A stretch of 64,000 bases of DNA, from positions 5,280,375 to 5,344,374 of the forward strand of contig NC_088647.1 of assembly GCF_964019385.1 (NCBI RefSeq), in the 5' to 3' direction. Position 1 is the first letter of the stretch. Each line of letters begins with the position of its first letter. Shown here piece after piece: positions 12,496 to 51,875 of this stretch. The position numbers and the translations under genes are program-made. The notes under the pieces are model-generated. The model was not told the origin of the DNA. It saw only the letters and a program-made list of their open reading frames with translations, and did no database searches. The stretch is from Sycon ciliatum (taxonomy: Eukaryota > Porifera > Calcarea > Leucosolenida > Sycettidae).

Positions 12496-13490
12496 GCCAG
12501 TTGGCATGTTTTGTTTTGTTTTTTTGTGTTAAGCCAAACTACGATTTTCTCAGCAATGATTGCAGGCATTCATTGGTGCTTTAGAGCTTGATAAATCGAT
12601 TGTGGCCTCCTCTGGTATGCCACTGGCTTTGGCCTCCTCTGGTATGCCACTGGCTACGTGTGATTGTTAGTCCTAGCACTCTTTTTTTTAGCTCCTTGCT
12701 TTTTGCGATGACACTTTGTAGAATATTCTGTTGTTATTATGTCCGCACCTTTACAGCCATGGAGGTATATTTGATTATAAAGCCAGTCTCAGTTATAAAG
12801 CCATTGGCTTCGTAAATGAAATGACCTTTGAAGGAATAAGTGCTATTGCTAAGAAACTTTCAGCCCAGTAGGAAGGGTGAACAAGTGAATTTAGAGTGGA
12901 TTTGACTTTTATGGCATGGCGTAGTGGTTGAGTCATTTTGCATCTAAAATAGCTGGGAAAGCAGCTGTGTTTCGAATATAAGGCCATGGCTTTAAAGGCG
13001 CTGACATACGGTATCAACTTTTGACTTTTAATGCTGAAAATGTAGCAGTAACGTCAATAATGTTTGTATTCCCTGTGAACACATGACTCTGTCGTGTATT
13101 GCTTACCTTTTGAATCGCTGCGCGATGATTGTCGTAAGTGTATGCGTCTTGTACGGTGTCTTGTACGGTGTTTGCCGTAACTAATTTCAGGCCCATGTAC
13201 ATGTAGTCTTATATCAATCGATTTACTGACTGTTTGACATTCTGGTTCCTTACGGTTCCTTACTGTTCACTAGACTCTCTTATTTATACCACACAATATT
13301 TACTCCTTTTTGTCCGCTAATGTGACACTTTTTCGGCGATGGCTGTTTGACGTGTTCGGTGTCTTCACGGCTGTTCTGTTTGCTCACTCTGCGCGTGGGC
13401 TCCGATACCACGGCCGTCTGCTGGGGCCCAATGCCATGGCCGTTGTAAATCTAGCCACCACCACCACCATTGGCAGCTATTGCTGCCGTC

Positions 13491-13741
13491 AAGAGTACAT
13501 AACCCCCAAGAGTGTGCAACTGCCTGCACAACCTCTATGGTGTGCTGCGACGGCAGAACTTCACATCACGTGACATGGTTCAAAAGGTTATGCTGGCAAA
13601 CAGTGCAAAGTGACCACAAGAGAGTTGTATCTATCATGCACAGAGTGCAAATAATGTGTACGGGTACATCACGTGATGTGAAGTTCTGCCGTCGCAGACC
13701 CCATAGCTGGAGTTGCACACTCTTGGGGGTTATGTACTCTT
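13491..13741. mobile_element. Inverted-repeat (foldback) element
   Basis: The termini AAGAGTACATAACCCCCAAG and CTTGGGGGTTATGTACTCTT are perfect complements, continuing to 31 bp. A second inner pair, with ACGGCAGAACTTCACATCAC inverted near 13665, makes most of the 251 bp palindromic. A single arm survives at 172-202. No ORF of its own; an overlapping plus-strand 182-residue reading frame is a by-product. Confidence 0.5.
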
Positions 13742-13900
13742 GCTGCCGTGCGTATAGTAAATTTGCTGTGTCTGCTTGGTGTGTGTGTGCATATTGCTGT
13801 GTTTTGGAAATCCTGTGCTCTACAAAGATAAGGACCAGTGAAACTTGGACGCGTGACTGTCCGGGTGTCCCCTGCAGACCTGCACACTCATTGCCAAACC

Positions 13901-13935
13901 AGGGAGTAGTACAATACTTATTGTACTACTCCCTG
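13901..13935. repeat. GGGAGTAGTA palindrome
   Basis: AGGGAGTAGTACAATA and TATTGTACTACTCCCT form a near-perfect hairpin. The same palindrome recurs near 29428-29466, 54657-54696 and 55913-55956 in unrelated surroundings. Confidence 0.5.
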
Positions 13936-14308
13936 TTGCCAACTGTGCATGCAGCATATCGTGCCTCTGAGTCTGACTCTGTGCACCCCCCCTTCCCCTC
14001 CCCAAGCCATGAGTACCGTCGCTTGTGAAGTCAGGCGGCAAGTATCACAGACATGTACAAATCAAATGTGTGTACTTCGAAGTACATGTAATGTATGCGT
14101 GCATGCATGTATGTATGAATGTGGCATTGTGCATTTTCGGTACGGCTGGCACCCAAGCCAACTCCATGTGACAGATATACACACACACCTACATGCACAG
14201 TACTGATACTCTGCTATGCCAAACTTGTCCAGTCACCGTTCCGGCCCTTTCCACACAGTGATTGCAACGCAAGGTTGAAATAGTGCCGGCAGGGTTTGGA
14301 TATGTACC

Positions 14309-14893
14309 GTAATGTCGCGTATTAAAGCCGGGTTTATTCCAGTAGAAGCCGATGCCAGGGCTAGGCTTCTATTCGAACCAGGTATTTCTATGGCTGTGTT
14401 TACATGAGGTGTTTCAACCCGGGTTGAGTTCGACCCGGGTCAGATTTCAACCCGCCATGCACACAAAATGAATGGCACGTTTACATGACGCATTACGCTT
14501 GACCCGGGTTGATTTCAACCCTCCCCCCAAGGGGAGGGTTGAAATCAACCCGGGTCAAAGATATCGTACTGTGCGTATCTCGCACCAGGTTTGAACAGCA
14601 CTGCACATGCAAATTTCGCGCGAAAGGATTCACGTGACCACACAGGACTCTAGAAGTGGAATTTTGGCGGCATATCAGTATTTGACCCGGGTCAACTGTC
14701 TTCATGTAAACGCTCACCTATTTTGTCTATCGTACAGACTTTCAACCCGGGCTGAACTCGACCCGGGTTGAAAATTTTCATGTAAACACAGCCTATGTGT
14801 GTCAACACTAAAACCAGGCTTATGTGCCGACAGTGTATCTTGAAAACCCGCTTGTATTCAAAACAGGCTTGACACTACACGAGTCTACAGTAA
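14309..14893. mobile_element. MITE related to 4027-4401, split by another MITE
   Basis: The left end CCGTAATGTCGCGTATTAAA after TA resembles the terminus at 4027, and the interior has the same AGGCTT.TAT words. It is interrupted by the 14392-14793 element. The right end is degenerate (near CTACAG|TA, 14893). Confidence 0.5.
14392..14793. mobile_element. Palindromic MITE, GGCTGTGTTTACATGA termini
   Basis: Begins GGCTGTGTTTACATGA and ends TCATGTAAACACAGCC, flanked by TAT on each side (14389-14391, 14794-14796). The motif ACCCGGGTTGA occurs at least six times in both orientations. At the centre GGGTTGAAATCAACCCGGGT pairs with a mirror copy. Nested inside the older MITE. No transposase. Confidence 0.5.
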
Positions 14894-15550
14894 TGGCAAG
14901 TGGTGGTATCATCTTGCTGATGCAGTATCGTGTAATGGAAGGGAACAAATTCGGTTCTCAAACTGGTCTGTTCACTCAGTTCACACACTCCAACGAACAC
15001 TGAGATACATGTAGATGATATTGTACTTGTACTTCATCATCCGTTTTGAACATTGTTCCGGCTCTCATCTGCGGAAACATGCTTTCTCTGTAACATGCGG
15101 ACGCAACTTTCCAAGCTGCAGATCACTATGAAGGCCTGCACGGGGGCAGGTGGAAGAATTCAACAGAAAACCTCGGGGAAACGCACACAGCATGTGTACT
15201 GTCTGCTTGCTCTGCGCAAAAGAAAAAGAGAAAAAAAAGAGAGAGCTGTGTTGCGCTGTCACAGGAACTCTTGGCTCAAGGCCGCAGGCAATTATGGTAC
15301 TAGCAGGTAGGAATCAAGATTCAGACATCTTCGAAAAAATAACAGCAGTAAATACTTTATAACCTGGTAGAGACCATTGTTGACACATTCCATGATTGAT
15401 GCATTGACATGGCAAGTAGGAAGAAAGCTGATGCTCACTGTCGAAACTTCAGCACTGGAGGACGAGCGTTCAATATGATGCCCAGATAGATGTGCATTCA
15501 TGCGTTTAGGTATTGCATTGTTTGCGTGATGCGGCTTGTCTGGTGTGTGG

Positions 15551-15553
<3 letters not shown>

Positions 15554-15591
<38 letters not shown>

Positions 15592-15625
15592 CGCGTGTGC
15601 GTGTGTGCGCGTGCGTGTGCTTCAA
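15554..15625. repeat. (GT)n(GC)n microsatellite
   Basis: GT run changing into GCGCGC and back, with no coding sense. Confidence 0.5.
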
Positions 15626-15899
15626 GGCATGTTTGCAATGGCAATTGCACGGCAGGGGAAAACATTGGTATCGGATATCAAGCGGCAAGACCCAAAGAGA
15701 TGCTGGGGAAAGCCGGTGCAAGCTAGCTAAATCAAGAAGTGCTCACTACTGTCGGCCACAGCAAGGGTAAGCAAGAAGCACCTGTGTGAAGTACATATTC
15801 CACTGTTTGGGAACGTGTGGACGTGGACGTGTGGACGTATCTGAGTCCCAGCTGCACTGCAATGATCAGAGCTGTTTAAAGGGGCATAGAGATGCACAC

Positions 15900-15900
<1 letters not shown>

Positions 15901-15935
<35 letters not shown>
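15901..15935. repeat. (CA)n microsatellite
   Basis: About 33 bp of CA repeats. Confidence 0.5.
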
Positions 15936-15938
<3 letters not shown>

Positions 15939-16821
15939 AACACTTGTACTTGTTGCTCACTGCCAAAACTGGTCACGTGGGTCTCCCCGGGAGAGGGGAG
16001 AGAAACTCAAAAGGAATCTTGGAAAGATGACTCAATTGGCTATTGAACCGCCCAACAGCCGACACCCCCTGAAATCCCCAAAACTCTGGGTGGACTTGAA
16101 AATGATCCCACTTATGGGCTCACCACACCTCAGTAAGTGGGTCAGGACGAGGTGCAGAAAAAGGATTGACGGCATCAGGGCATCCGTCCCGGGATCCAAC
16201 TGCAGTTACACCTGCCCCCAGTGAAGGTAATACTTGCTATCAGTGTGGGTGGCTAAATCAGAGTGTATACACACACAGAGTTTCATCACAGGCATCACAG
16301 ACTATGCCTAGACCGTAGGACATGAACTACTTCAAAGTACACCAGTGAGAACAGCACAGGTAGCAACCCTGTCCTGGTTGTAGCTTCAAACTCACAGAGT
16401 CTACGAGATGGTACATACGGGATGTCGCCATTTATTTTCCAATTGACTAGCATCTCTTTTCTATGGGCCAGATGCTCGACATGCTTCCTTCATCACATCA
16501 TGCAGCGGCATCCCATGCACTGCGGAAAATCACGCATTACTCCCCCCCCCCCCCCCTGCGGTTTGAAACCAACTTTCATATTAGAATACTTACTTCAATT
16601 GAAGTTCATGTACCCAAAATTTAGAGACGGTGTCGGTACTTGAACAAACGGAGCAAGAACGAGTATGCTAGTACGATGGATCGTGTGCTTTAGTGCATAA
16701 GTACAGGGCACGGTGCAGGCAAGCTACATAGTGAAGGCAGTGCGTCGCGCATTGACCTATAACCACAGTCGCACACTCTATCATGATAAGTGGATGGTTC
16801 AATGTGTGATCCTTGACTCAC

Positions 16822-43009
<26,188 letters not shown>

Positions 43010-43906
43010 GCCTGCATGCACCCAGGAGAATATGACAACAGAGGCCAATCATCACATAATCAACCACAAACATCAACACCCAAGCAGAGACATATTCACT
43101 GGCTATGGAATTTTTCACTTCGAGAAAGATTTGCTTTTCAGTTGTTTTAACTTGCTAGCCTACACATGAATGTACTAGAACTGGTAGATTTGGTACATTT
43201 CAAGATTTATGGAAATCGAGTTTACAGGCTTACTGTAACCCTGATTCAATGGTTTTAGAATTCCCATTACACTGCATATAGTATTGTATAGAGTAGTATG
43301 CTGTGTACTGGGAATTAGCTGACTGACAGCTGGACAACGGAACAAGTAATGTTTCATGATAACACTACTAAGTTCAGTATTTTGCTAGCAGAAAATAGCA
43401 AAAATGCAAACCTCTCTAGAAAACACCAACAGTTGTGGACAGACACAGAAATTGTGGCGTACATTTGCTCTATAACTAATGTCTTATGACAACTTGAATA
43501 AGTGCTGAAAGTGAAAGCCTGAAAGCCACAATAATAACATCCATGTTCCACGTTTACTTGGTCACAAGTTCCCCGAATGACTGTGGGTAGGAGCAAACAA
43601 CAAATTTAAGTGAAACTCTTGACAGCTGGACAATGGAACAGGCAATGTTTCATGATAGGCTGTCGGTTAGCGCTACGGAGATGTGTTGAAGCTAGGTGTC
43701 AGGACGTCGAATGTCTCAGTACTCTGTCAGTTTTGTGCCTAGTTGTTGCACTTTCTGACTGTATATAGTATCTAGTTACAGTGATGGAGAGTTACTCTTA
43801 ACTCGTTTCCATATGTCCTTTTCCTTTCTACTCTCCAGAAAACGCCAACATTTCTAGACATACCCCAAAGTTGACGCACATTTGCGCTACACTAGCAACT
43901 AACGTC
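43010..43906. other. Spacer between ROCO-B 3' end and ROCO-A start
   Basis: About 0.9 kb. Contains a second copy (about 43440-43610) of the 43840-44040 repeat, a duplicated GACAGCTGGACAA.GGAACA box (43325 and 43620) and one arm of the foldback family at 47978-48320 (about 43667-43757). It should contain the ROCO-A promoter; I recognise no TATA or initiator motif with confidence. Confidence 0.5.
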
Positions 43907-44073
43907 TTACAGCAACTTTTCATAAGTGCTGAAAGTGAAATCCTGAAAGCTACAATAACAACATCCATGTTCCACTTCTACTTGGCCACAAGTTCCCTGA
44001 ATGACTTTGGGTAGGAGCAAGCAACAGGTTTTAGTGAAACTCGTCCACTCTGACTCAATCCCACTACTTGGCT
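43907..44073 (-). CDS. Candidate 3' terminal exon of ROCO-B, Cys-rich
   Basis: Acceptor TCAATTGCAG, phase 1 as required by 44332-44257, open to TAA. Encodes a Cys-rich end with CCLLLPKVIQGTCGQVEVEH. A diverged second copy about 0.4 kb downstream (about 43440-43610) keeps the same frame (LLPTVIRGTCDQVNVEHGCY), hinting that the frame is real. No family recognised. Confidence 0.5.
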
Positions 44074-47000
44074 CTGCAATTGACATTCACTCGTAATCGT
44101 ATGGCGTAATGAGAAATTATGTGTAGCTTGTGAAAATAACTGCTGCGTCCACAACTGCTTGGTCTTGATTTGGAGACAGAGAACTGCGCCAAAATTGGAA
44201 GTCAGCATACAGTTTGTTGTTTATGGTGTAGTGTAGTCTTGTCAATATTGTCATACCTGTTGTAGATGCAAGTTGTAAGCCAGACATAGTCATAAGCGCT
44301 GCAGAGACGGAGTTGTCCGGCTGACCAGCTTGCTGTAAACAAGGGCAAACACACAAAGCCATGACATAAGTCAGCCATAGGAAAATCCACACTGCCACCG
44401 GTATAACTAAACGTTTGTGCTGAAATGAATATTGGATAAAGCATGGGTCGGCGGTTCCAATGGTTTCGTGAAAAGGTCATAACTGTTGTGCAGCATGCAT
44501 GGAAAATGGGAAGTGAGCTATTCACATCCCTGCCTTATCTTGACAACAGAGTGCTCTTGAACTAGGAAATGAAGGCTGATTGGTGTTGCGGCCGATGGCT
44601 TTACACGATGAATCTACTTTTTTACAGACAGATCTTGCTTGTCTTCTTTCATCCGGTTCCCATGCCAACCGAGGAGAAGTTCATTGGATCACACTTTAAT
44701 TCATGGACTGCAGTGTAGAATGCTTTCAGTTGTCCGTTTTCTGGATATTTCCGTGGGAGGCAAACGTGTGTGCATGTGTTCAGCGCTGTGTCACCGTAGC
44801 ATGGGCCAACAGTGTGAGTGCAACAGCTCGTAAGGTAATAGATCGGTTTACTGCCTGCATAATTACGCTAACTGTACCGCTGCGATATTCCATACCAATA
44901 CTGCGGTGTAGACTAAAGCATGTGAAATCAAGATTAAGGGGTGTTATCAAGACAAATTCATACTAAAATACTACATACCACATATTGGAACGGAATGCAC
45001 TTGAAGTACTGCAAAGCTGGACCGGCATCTACATTGGGCTGTGACTCCAGCGGACATTGTGGAACTTCTCCGTCCACCAGCTCTGCAAAGTGATGGCATG
45101 ATGTCCGTGGACAGGACTTCTTCTTGTGCCGCTGACAAGGACGTTGGTTGATGGGACACTTGCACCGCACTGCTCGGCTGATGTTGACGTGTCGAAGGCT
45201 GAACTTTTTCAGATCCTCCAGCTGCTCCTCTACAAACATCAGGGCTTCTGAACACATTGCGGGAAGGTCAGCGGGACGTGCTGCGGAGTAAGAACTTCCG
45301 ATATTTGATTGTGCGGATTCCTCAGCTGCAACAGAGATGCGAATGCCATGACTGAAGTACTCCAGTACCAGCCAGTAGATGCTGTAACACCTCAGCCGAG
45401 CTGCGGACTGGTAGAGAAGTGGCTCATGGCGTGGACGATACTTCTGCAGACACCTTACCACGGCACACCAGAACAGTGTCTGTGGTAGGTATTCGCGACT
45501 TCCCGTGTAAAGGTAGATGGTTGGTGTTGAGTCATCCAATAGCATAGCAGCACTGTCTTCAGGCATCCGGCTTACAAGGGCTGGGACATAGAATTTGCGT
45601 GACTCTTCGTCTCGGTCGGGGATCTTCATACTGGTCTTTGTGTTGTACATGAGACCAGATTGCTCCATCAGCTCATACAGATAGTCACGTTGCTCTTCTG
45701 TTTTGGTGTACATTGCAGTTTGCTTGCTGTGCTGTTGCCAGCGGTGAATAATCAGACGCTCCAGCAAGATTCCCCTGCTTGTCAGCAGATCATAGAGCTT
45801 CCGAAGACGTTTGCCCTGCTCAATCTTTGGCTCGGGACAAAAGAGTAGTGATGCAATTCTCAGCAGCCACTCTACATCAATGATGACTTTGGATGACAGG
45901 ATTCGGTTCTCTGGGTAGTAGAGAATGTGGCCAAGATGATGTTGGTACTTCAACATGGCCTCCACATCAACAGACTGAGAGTGACTGTTCTCAGCTTCGC
46001 CTCCACACACTGTGTTAGCAAGACGGTAGATTTGCTCAATTGTTAGCCATGGGCATTTGAATTTCTTTGCTACTTCCTTTGTACCAATGGTGAATGGCAG
46101 CCAGCGAATGGGGATGGGCTGTTTGAACTGCGGTTCCAATTTCTCAATGAAATCCTGTCGTAGACGAATGATGGTTTCATCAGGATCCCTGCTGCCAGCA
46201 ACAGTGTTGTCAACAAACACTACATCATCAAGATTGAAACCATACGCTCTTTCCTCAGCATTCGTACAGATGTATTTCTTCATCTTGTCCAGCGATTGTT
46301 GGCGAGTTTTGCGCGGAAGCTTGTCGATGTGCGTGCCAATAGCGTAAACTGGTACGTCTGGGTCATCACCGATAACATGATGGATTGTGTTCAACCAGCT
46401 TTCCATTATGTCAAAGTTGGTGGAGCCTTGGCTGTTATCTAGCCGGTACTCTTCACCATCTCTGCAAAGTGTTGGCTCGGCTATCTTCTCCATTGGCTTG
46501 GAGGCATCGAAGACGACTGCATATGCACAGCGCCTTGAAGACAGAACCATATGTTGAAGTGCTGAGAACAAGCGCTGTCCTGCAAAGTCCCATATGTCCA
46601 AGAACACCAGTTCGCGCAAGTCCTCGATGTTGTACTCACTCACATCGGTGTACTTGAGATCAGCAATGAACTGATCCACCCGCATTGCTGCATACGATAA
46701 CTCCTCTTCAAGGCTCTTTGGATCAGGTGAATATGGTGAGTCGGGTGTTGCACAGTTGCCGTCTGCTTCTTGTATTTCAAGTGCCTTTTCCTCAGATATC
46801 AGTAGTGTTGTATCTGAAGTTGTGGCTTGAATAGTAGAATCGTCTCCACTAGCAGAATCAGGGATTGATGCATCATTTCCAAAGGTAGCAGTCGTTGCTT
46901 CTGGAGTGTTATTGGCTGTAGCATCTGGAGATGTATCAGCAATCACGTCTGCTTCATTAGGAACATTGGTAGCTGAAGCAACTAGGGTGTTATCCACACT

Positions 47001-50000
47001 TCGGGAATCAGCTTTGGTGGCAGCAGCGGCCTTCACATTGCCACCAGCAGTTACATCATGTGCTGCGTCATCAGTTACCATTCCTGTACGCCCGTTATAC
47101 TCAACCAAACGAACATCTGTTGTACTGCCACTTGGTGTGGATGGCTGAATGGCTCTTTGCTGCAAGCCATCATCCACTGCTGGGCTCTCTATCATAGGTA
47201 AGGTACTTTGTTCAGTGACTGCATGTGGCTGGGCTAGGTGATCCTCAATTGCCTTTCGTTGTACTGCTTTGGTGAGTGATATAAGCACCATGAGCAGATG
47301 TTGCATTTTCTGATCAGCTTCCTTGCGCCAAACAAATTTGCCATCTCTCTGTCCAATGGTACAGACAGCTGTTTGTAGTTCCACACCAATGGTGCTGTCA
47401 CTTTTCTTCTCAAATGGCTCATTCACAAGTGATCTCTCCACGCTGCTTTTGCCTGAACGACCAGGCCCGCATAGAAGAAGCCTCGCATGCGGGATTATCT
47501 GCTGCCCTTCTGACAATGCTAGTTGATAAGCCTGTTCATCCTCTGCGTTCCAACCTAGGCCAACAATGCATAAAAACACATGGTGGAAAAAACCAATCAG
47601 CGACAACAACACACCTCAGCTCGTCCTCTGCTCCGCATTTATTGTCATCACCATGACACGGTCGCAAGAAAGGGCTTGCTGTCGACGAGGTTGGTGATGT
47701 CCCGACGCGGCCGTGGGTAGGCCTTCACCACCTCAGAACACCCTGCTGTCAACCAATCACCATGTTATCTATCAAACAAGGCTTACATATTGCCATATAC
47801 AGAACGAGTTCATGCGTGTAGCTAGCTGACCGCCCTAGCTCTAGGGGACTGGGGACTGGGGCCCGCAAGTCGCATCATATACATAGGTGCATGGATTAGT
47901 GGTCACACCTGAACTATGGTCCGGAAAATGTAGGGGCTTTGTTCCAAACCCCCCCCCCCCCCCCCTGATACAGTCAGGAAGTGCAACAACTAGGCACAAA
48001 CCCGACAGAGTATGAGGACTCGTACTGAGGCATGCGACGACTTGAAACCTAGCTCCAACACATCGCTGAGGCGCTAACCAACAGCCTTCCAAGTCGGAAG
48101 GTTCTAGGTCAAGGAGAGACCAAAGAGGGGAAGGTAAGCGTAACAAGAATGAGTACTTGGCAAATTCCATGGAAACAAGGTCTCTCCTTCATCTAGATAG
48201 AACCTTTCGAGTTGGAAGGCTGTTGGTAAGCGCTTCGGAGATGTGTTGTAGCTAGGTGTCGGGTCGTCGAATGTCTCACTCCCCCCTCTGTCAGTTTTGC
48301 GCCTAGTTGTTGCACTTTCTGACCTTTCTACATTTTGTTATTGTCTCAACATCCGATTTTCAAATTTTGTGAATGTGATAAATACTGGAAACCGAAACTC
48401 ACCTGCAATTCCGCTTTTCTTTGTTTCCTTCTTTGAAGTCGTTGTATTTTTCTGTCCAGTCACAATACCTGAAATGGCATTGGAATATAGACGTATTCGA
48501 CAATGCATGTATGGAGTAAAGTTCATTTCAAAAGCATTGCATTGGTATTCACAATCTGCACATGCTCTGAATTAAAAATTCTTTAATGCGATTATTGTAA
48601 TTTCAAATTTGGACTTCACGGAGAATTTCAAAATTTTAGGAAATTAGAGGCCACATGCCACGTACTGCTCTTTTCTCTCCGAAACTCAATACTTGCAAGC
48701 CAGATATGAAAGTAAGAAAAAATCATCAGTCACACCACCGGGACTCGAACCAGGGACCTTGCTATTCGCGAGCAATGCTCTAACCAACTGAGCTACAGTA
48801 TGACTCTTATCCACGGTGATGGTAAATCTATCCTTCTTCGATCAAACCATATCTGGCTTGCATCATACTGGCAACTCACACCAATCAAGAGGGCCCTCGG
48901 CCATTCGCTTGATATCATGGGGAGCGCATCAAACTATGTCCACTGCGAGCAAATACAAATTGCAATTTCAAATTTGGACTTCACGGAGAATTTCAAAGTT
49001 TTAGGAAATTAGAGGCCACATGCCACGTACTGCTCTTTTCTCTCCGAAACTCGCTCCCCATGATATCAAGCGAATGGCCGAGGGCCCTCTTGATTGGTGT
49101 GAGTTGCCAGTATGATGCAAGCCAAATATGGATTGATCGAAGAAGGATAGATTTACCATCACTGTGGATAAGAGTCATACTGTAGCTCAGTTGGTTAGAG
49201 CATTGCTCGCGAATAGCAAGGTCCCTGGTTCGAGTCCCGGTGGTGTGACTGACGATTATTGTAATGTTGAAAAAAAGTTCAACATCACAAATATAGAATT
49301 TTTAATGCAACGCATGCGCAGATTGTGAATAGCAATTGAATAGAGCGGTTGTCAGTAGACAAACCCCTATTCTTATCTCTTTTTTTGGTACAGAGGCAAT
49401 AGTCTTAGGTTCTGCGAAAGTGCTCAATACCTGATTCAGGCAGCGCGGTGTACACAAAGGCACACAATGAAAACCTTGTCAAATTACGCTGTGACTCATT
49501 TTCTGTTAGTATTCTTACTCCTTCAATCCCAAACAACCAGAGCCCTGACTCAGCTGATGCACAGAAACTAAACCCGCCAAGTCCGTTTCAAGCGCGCTCG
49601 GTAAACGGCACATGCTAGATGCATGGCATACATGTAACACAATGTACTACTATCATGAATGTCTGGGGTGGCCAATGAATGCATGTGTTAGTTCCCGGTT
49701 AAACGCAGTCCCCTCGCACTCGTAGAACACAGGGTTTTATAGTATTGAATATGAAAGAAGTAACTTAGACAAGAGAGTAGACAAGAGTGAGAAGACTAGA
49801 GAACCACTGGAGAATGCGCTCTTCTTTACTTGATGGGATCTCATTGCTCTGGTTAAGAAGCGGGAATTACAAATAGTGAGTATTGTACTTCGAAGTACTG
49901 TCTTAGGATAAAATACACTTGTTAAACTTTTTCACTGCAACCGTGACAACCTATTTCAGACTTGTACACTCTGCTACGGATGCTTACTGCGAGCCTTAGC

Positions 50001-51795
50001 TCTGGCATGTTAGCTAGGTAGGATTATGATATACATGTATGCATGCCCAGGTTTTCTACCCAGAGCAGGTAACGGGAATCATGGAAGTGTGACATCTTGA
50101 GAGCACAGGTCACCATGCATGTTCCATCTTCAACATTGATGCTGTAACCTGCAGAGTATGAACGACTGAGCAACTTTTCTCGTCAACCCACCATCCAACG
50201 TCAGGCGGGATGGCAACAGTTTCCTGCCCGCGCACAATTCGAAAGCTGCACATAAAGTTATTTTTTGTTAGACCAACGAATATCCCACTAGTAACGAAGC
50301 TTTGACTGAACCTTCGGCACATGTATATTCTTTTCATTCCGAGAAAAAGCATAGTCTAATAGCTGGCATTGAAGCTCTAACTCGGTTGTGTACATGGGTA
50401 CCAACACTGGTACTAACCTGATGGAAGTTGAGAATTGACACACACCGCAATGTAGAGGTCACGCATAGAGTGTGTTCCAATATCGGCAAGCACAGTACCT
50501 CTGACATGGCGCGGAATGAAGTCGTCTTGTGCTAAACCCCAAATAAGCAGATTAACGAATAGTGCACACTGTGCATGGCCACTAGATAACACATCGTCTA
50601 CCATTGCCTTTATTGCTGATCTTGCTGGAAAGCAATCATCCATTTTACACTCCGCCAGTGCTGTTGTTATTGTAGCCATTGTACTGGCACTAATGCCACT
50701 GAAAAGGTGGAGTTTTGACATCTCAGCCATCAATATGAATGGGGAAACCTTAGACAGACAATGGCAAATGATGTCCACGTTGTTCTTGATTGCTTCAAGA
50801 AAGAACTCTGCACAGGAAAGTTACGAACACACAGCATTGCTCACTCTCATCATTGCAATCCTTACCTGCACTTTTAAATTGACTGGGAGCAGTACTCTAA
50901 TACAGATGATCAGTGTCCAGATAATCATCGGATACTTCATGCAGGCTATGAGTACAGGTTTCCAAGAACAGCCTAGGATCTTGCAATACCAAAATTGGAT
51001 GTACAATTCAACTGCCATTGTCCTACTGTGTGCACTCAGCCCAACTATGCAATTATCAGTCGTTGCGCCACAGTGATGGTAAAATTCTTAGTGTGCCACA
51101 GGCACTAGTCACATGACTGCAAGAGTCTCTCAACTGCAAGTACCCTGATCTACATACCTATCGGATTGTCCACCGGGTGAAGCAAAAAGAGAAGGGAAAA
51201 AGAATCCCGACATTTTGTTGGTCAAAGATCTCACAGTGTACTTGTAAGTCTACCCAGTTGAAATTTGTAATTCTGCAAATGATGAGATAAGGATAACAAC
51301 TGTCGAAGAGCCTTACCACAAGGAGCGGTTTCTTGTTCCTCCGCCACTATGGCCTTCCAGACACTGGATAACATTGATGAAATTTGATTCTTATCTGTTC
51401 CACATCGGGATACGGTATCAAGAAACTTGGCAGCACCTTTGTTGCCACTTGACAGTAACCAGGGTAATGTGGCTGTGCAAGGCCAACCGCCTTGGGTATC
51501 CTGTCTAAAAACGCTGAGGGCTGGAGGAAGATTATCAACACCTGCCAGCAGATCTCTTACTGCCCAGTGTGGTAGGCTAACATTGTTGCACAAATCGTTC
51601 CAAACCGGCCTGGCAACATAATACCAGAAATCCACCGGCATGTCACCGGCAGTGCTAGTGTTACTGCAGACACTTGACTGGTGTGATGGTCACAGTACTC
51701 CCTATACATCAGGGAAGACAAAATACACACAGGTACATACACATACATACATACATACATACATACACACACACATATACACACACACACACACG

Positions 51796-51875
<80 letters not shown>

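Larger units (their letters stand above)
12496..16821. other. Convergent intergenic region, repeat-rich
   Basis: Lies between the LPCAT stop codon and the last recognised ROCO-A exon, where the two genes converge. It contains a 26-bp duplicate (about 12600-12655), the inverted-repeat element 13491-13741, the palindrome 13901-13935, nested MITEs 14309-14893, GT/CA tracts (15554-15625, 15901-15935) and a poly-C run (about 16543-16556). A further 3' exon of ROCO-A may lie here, because the last recognised exon ends at a good donor. I could not identify it. Confidence 0.5.
48599..49260. repeat. Composite inverted/direct repeat carrying two tRNA-like arms
   Basis: Two roughly 200-bp arms (48722-48927 and 49050-49253) are near-perfect inverted copies. 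Between and beside them lies a direct repeat of about 90 bp (starting AATTTCAAATTTGGACTTCA, at about 48599 and 48962). Each arm ends in a tRNA-like sequence. Located in a ROCO-B intron and absent from A, although a degraded piece of the direct repeat sits near 30295-30345. Confidence 0.5.

Noticed and set aside
13480..14028. 182-codon plus-strand ORF
   Set aside because: It runs across a foldback element and a palindrome, and has no domain.
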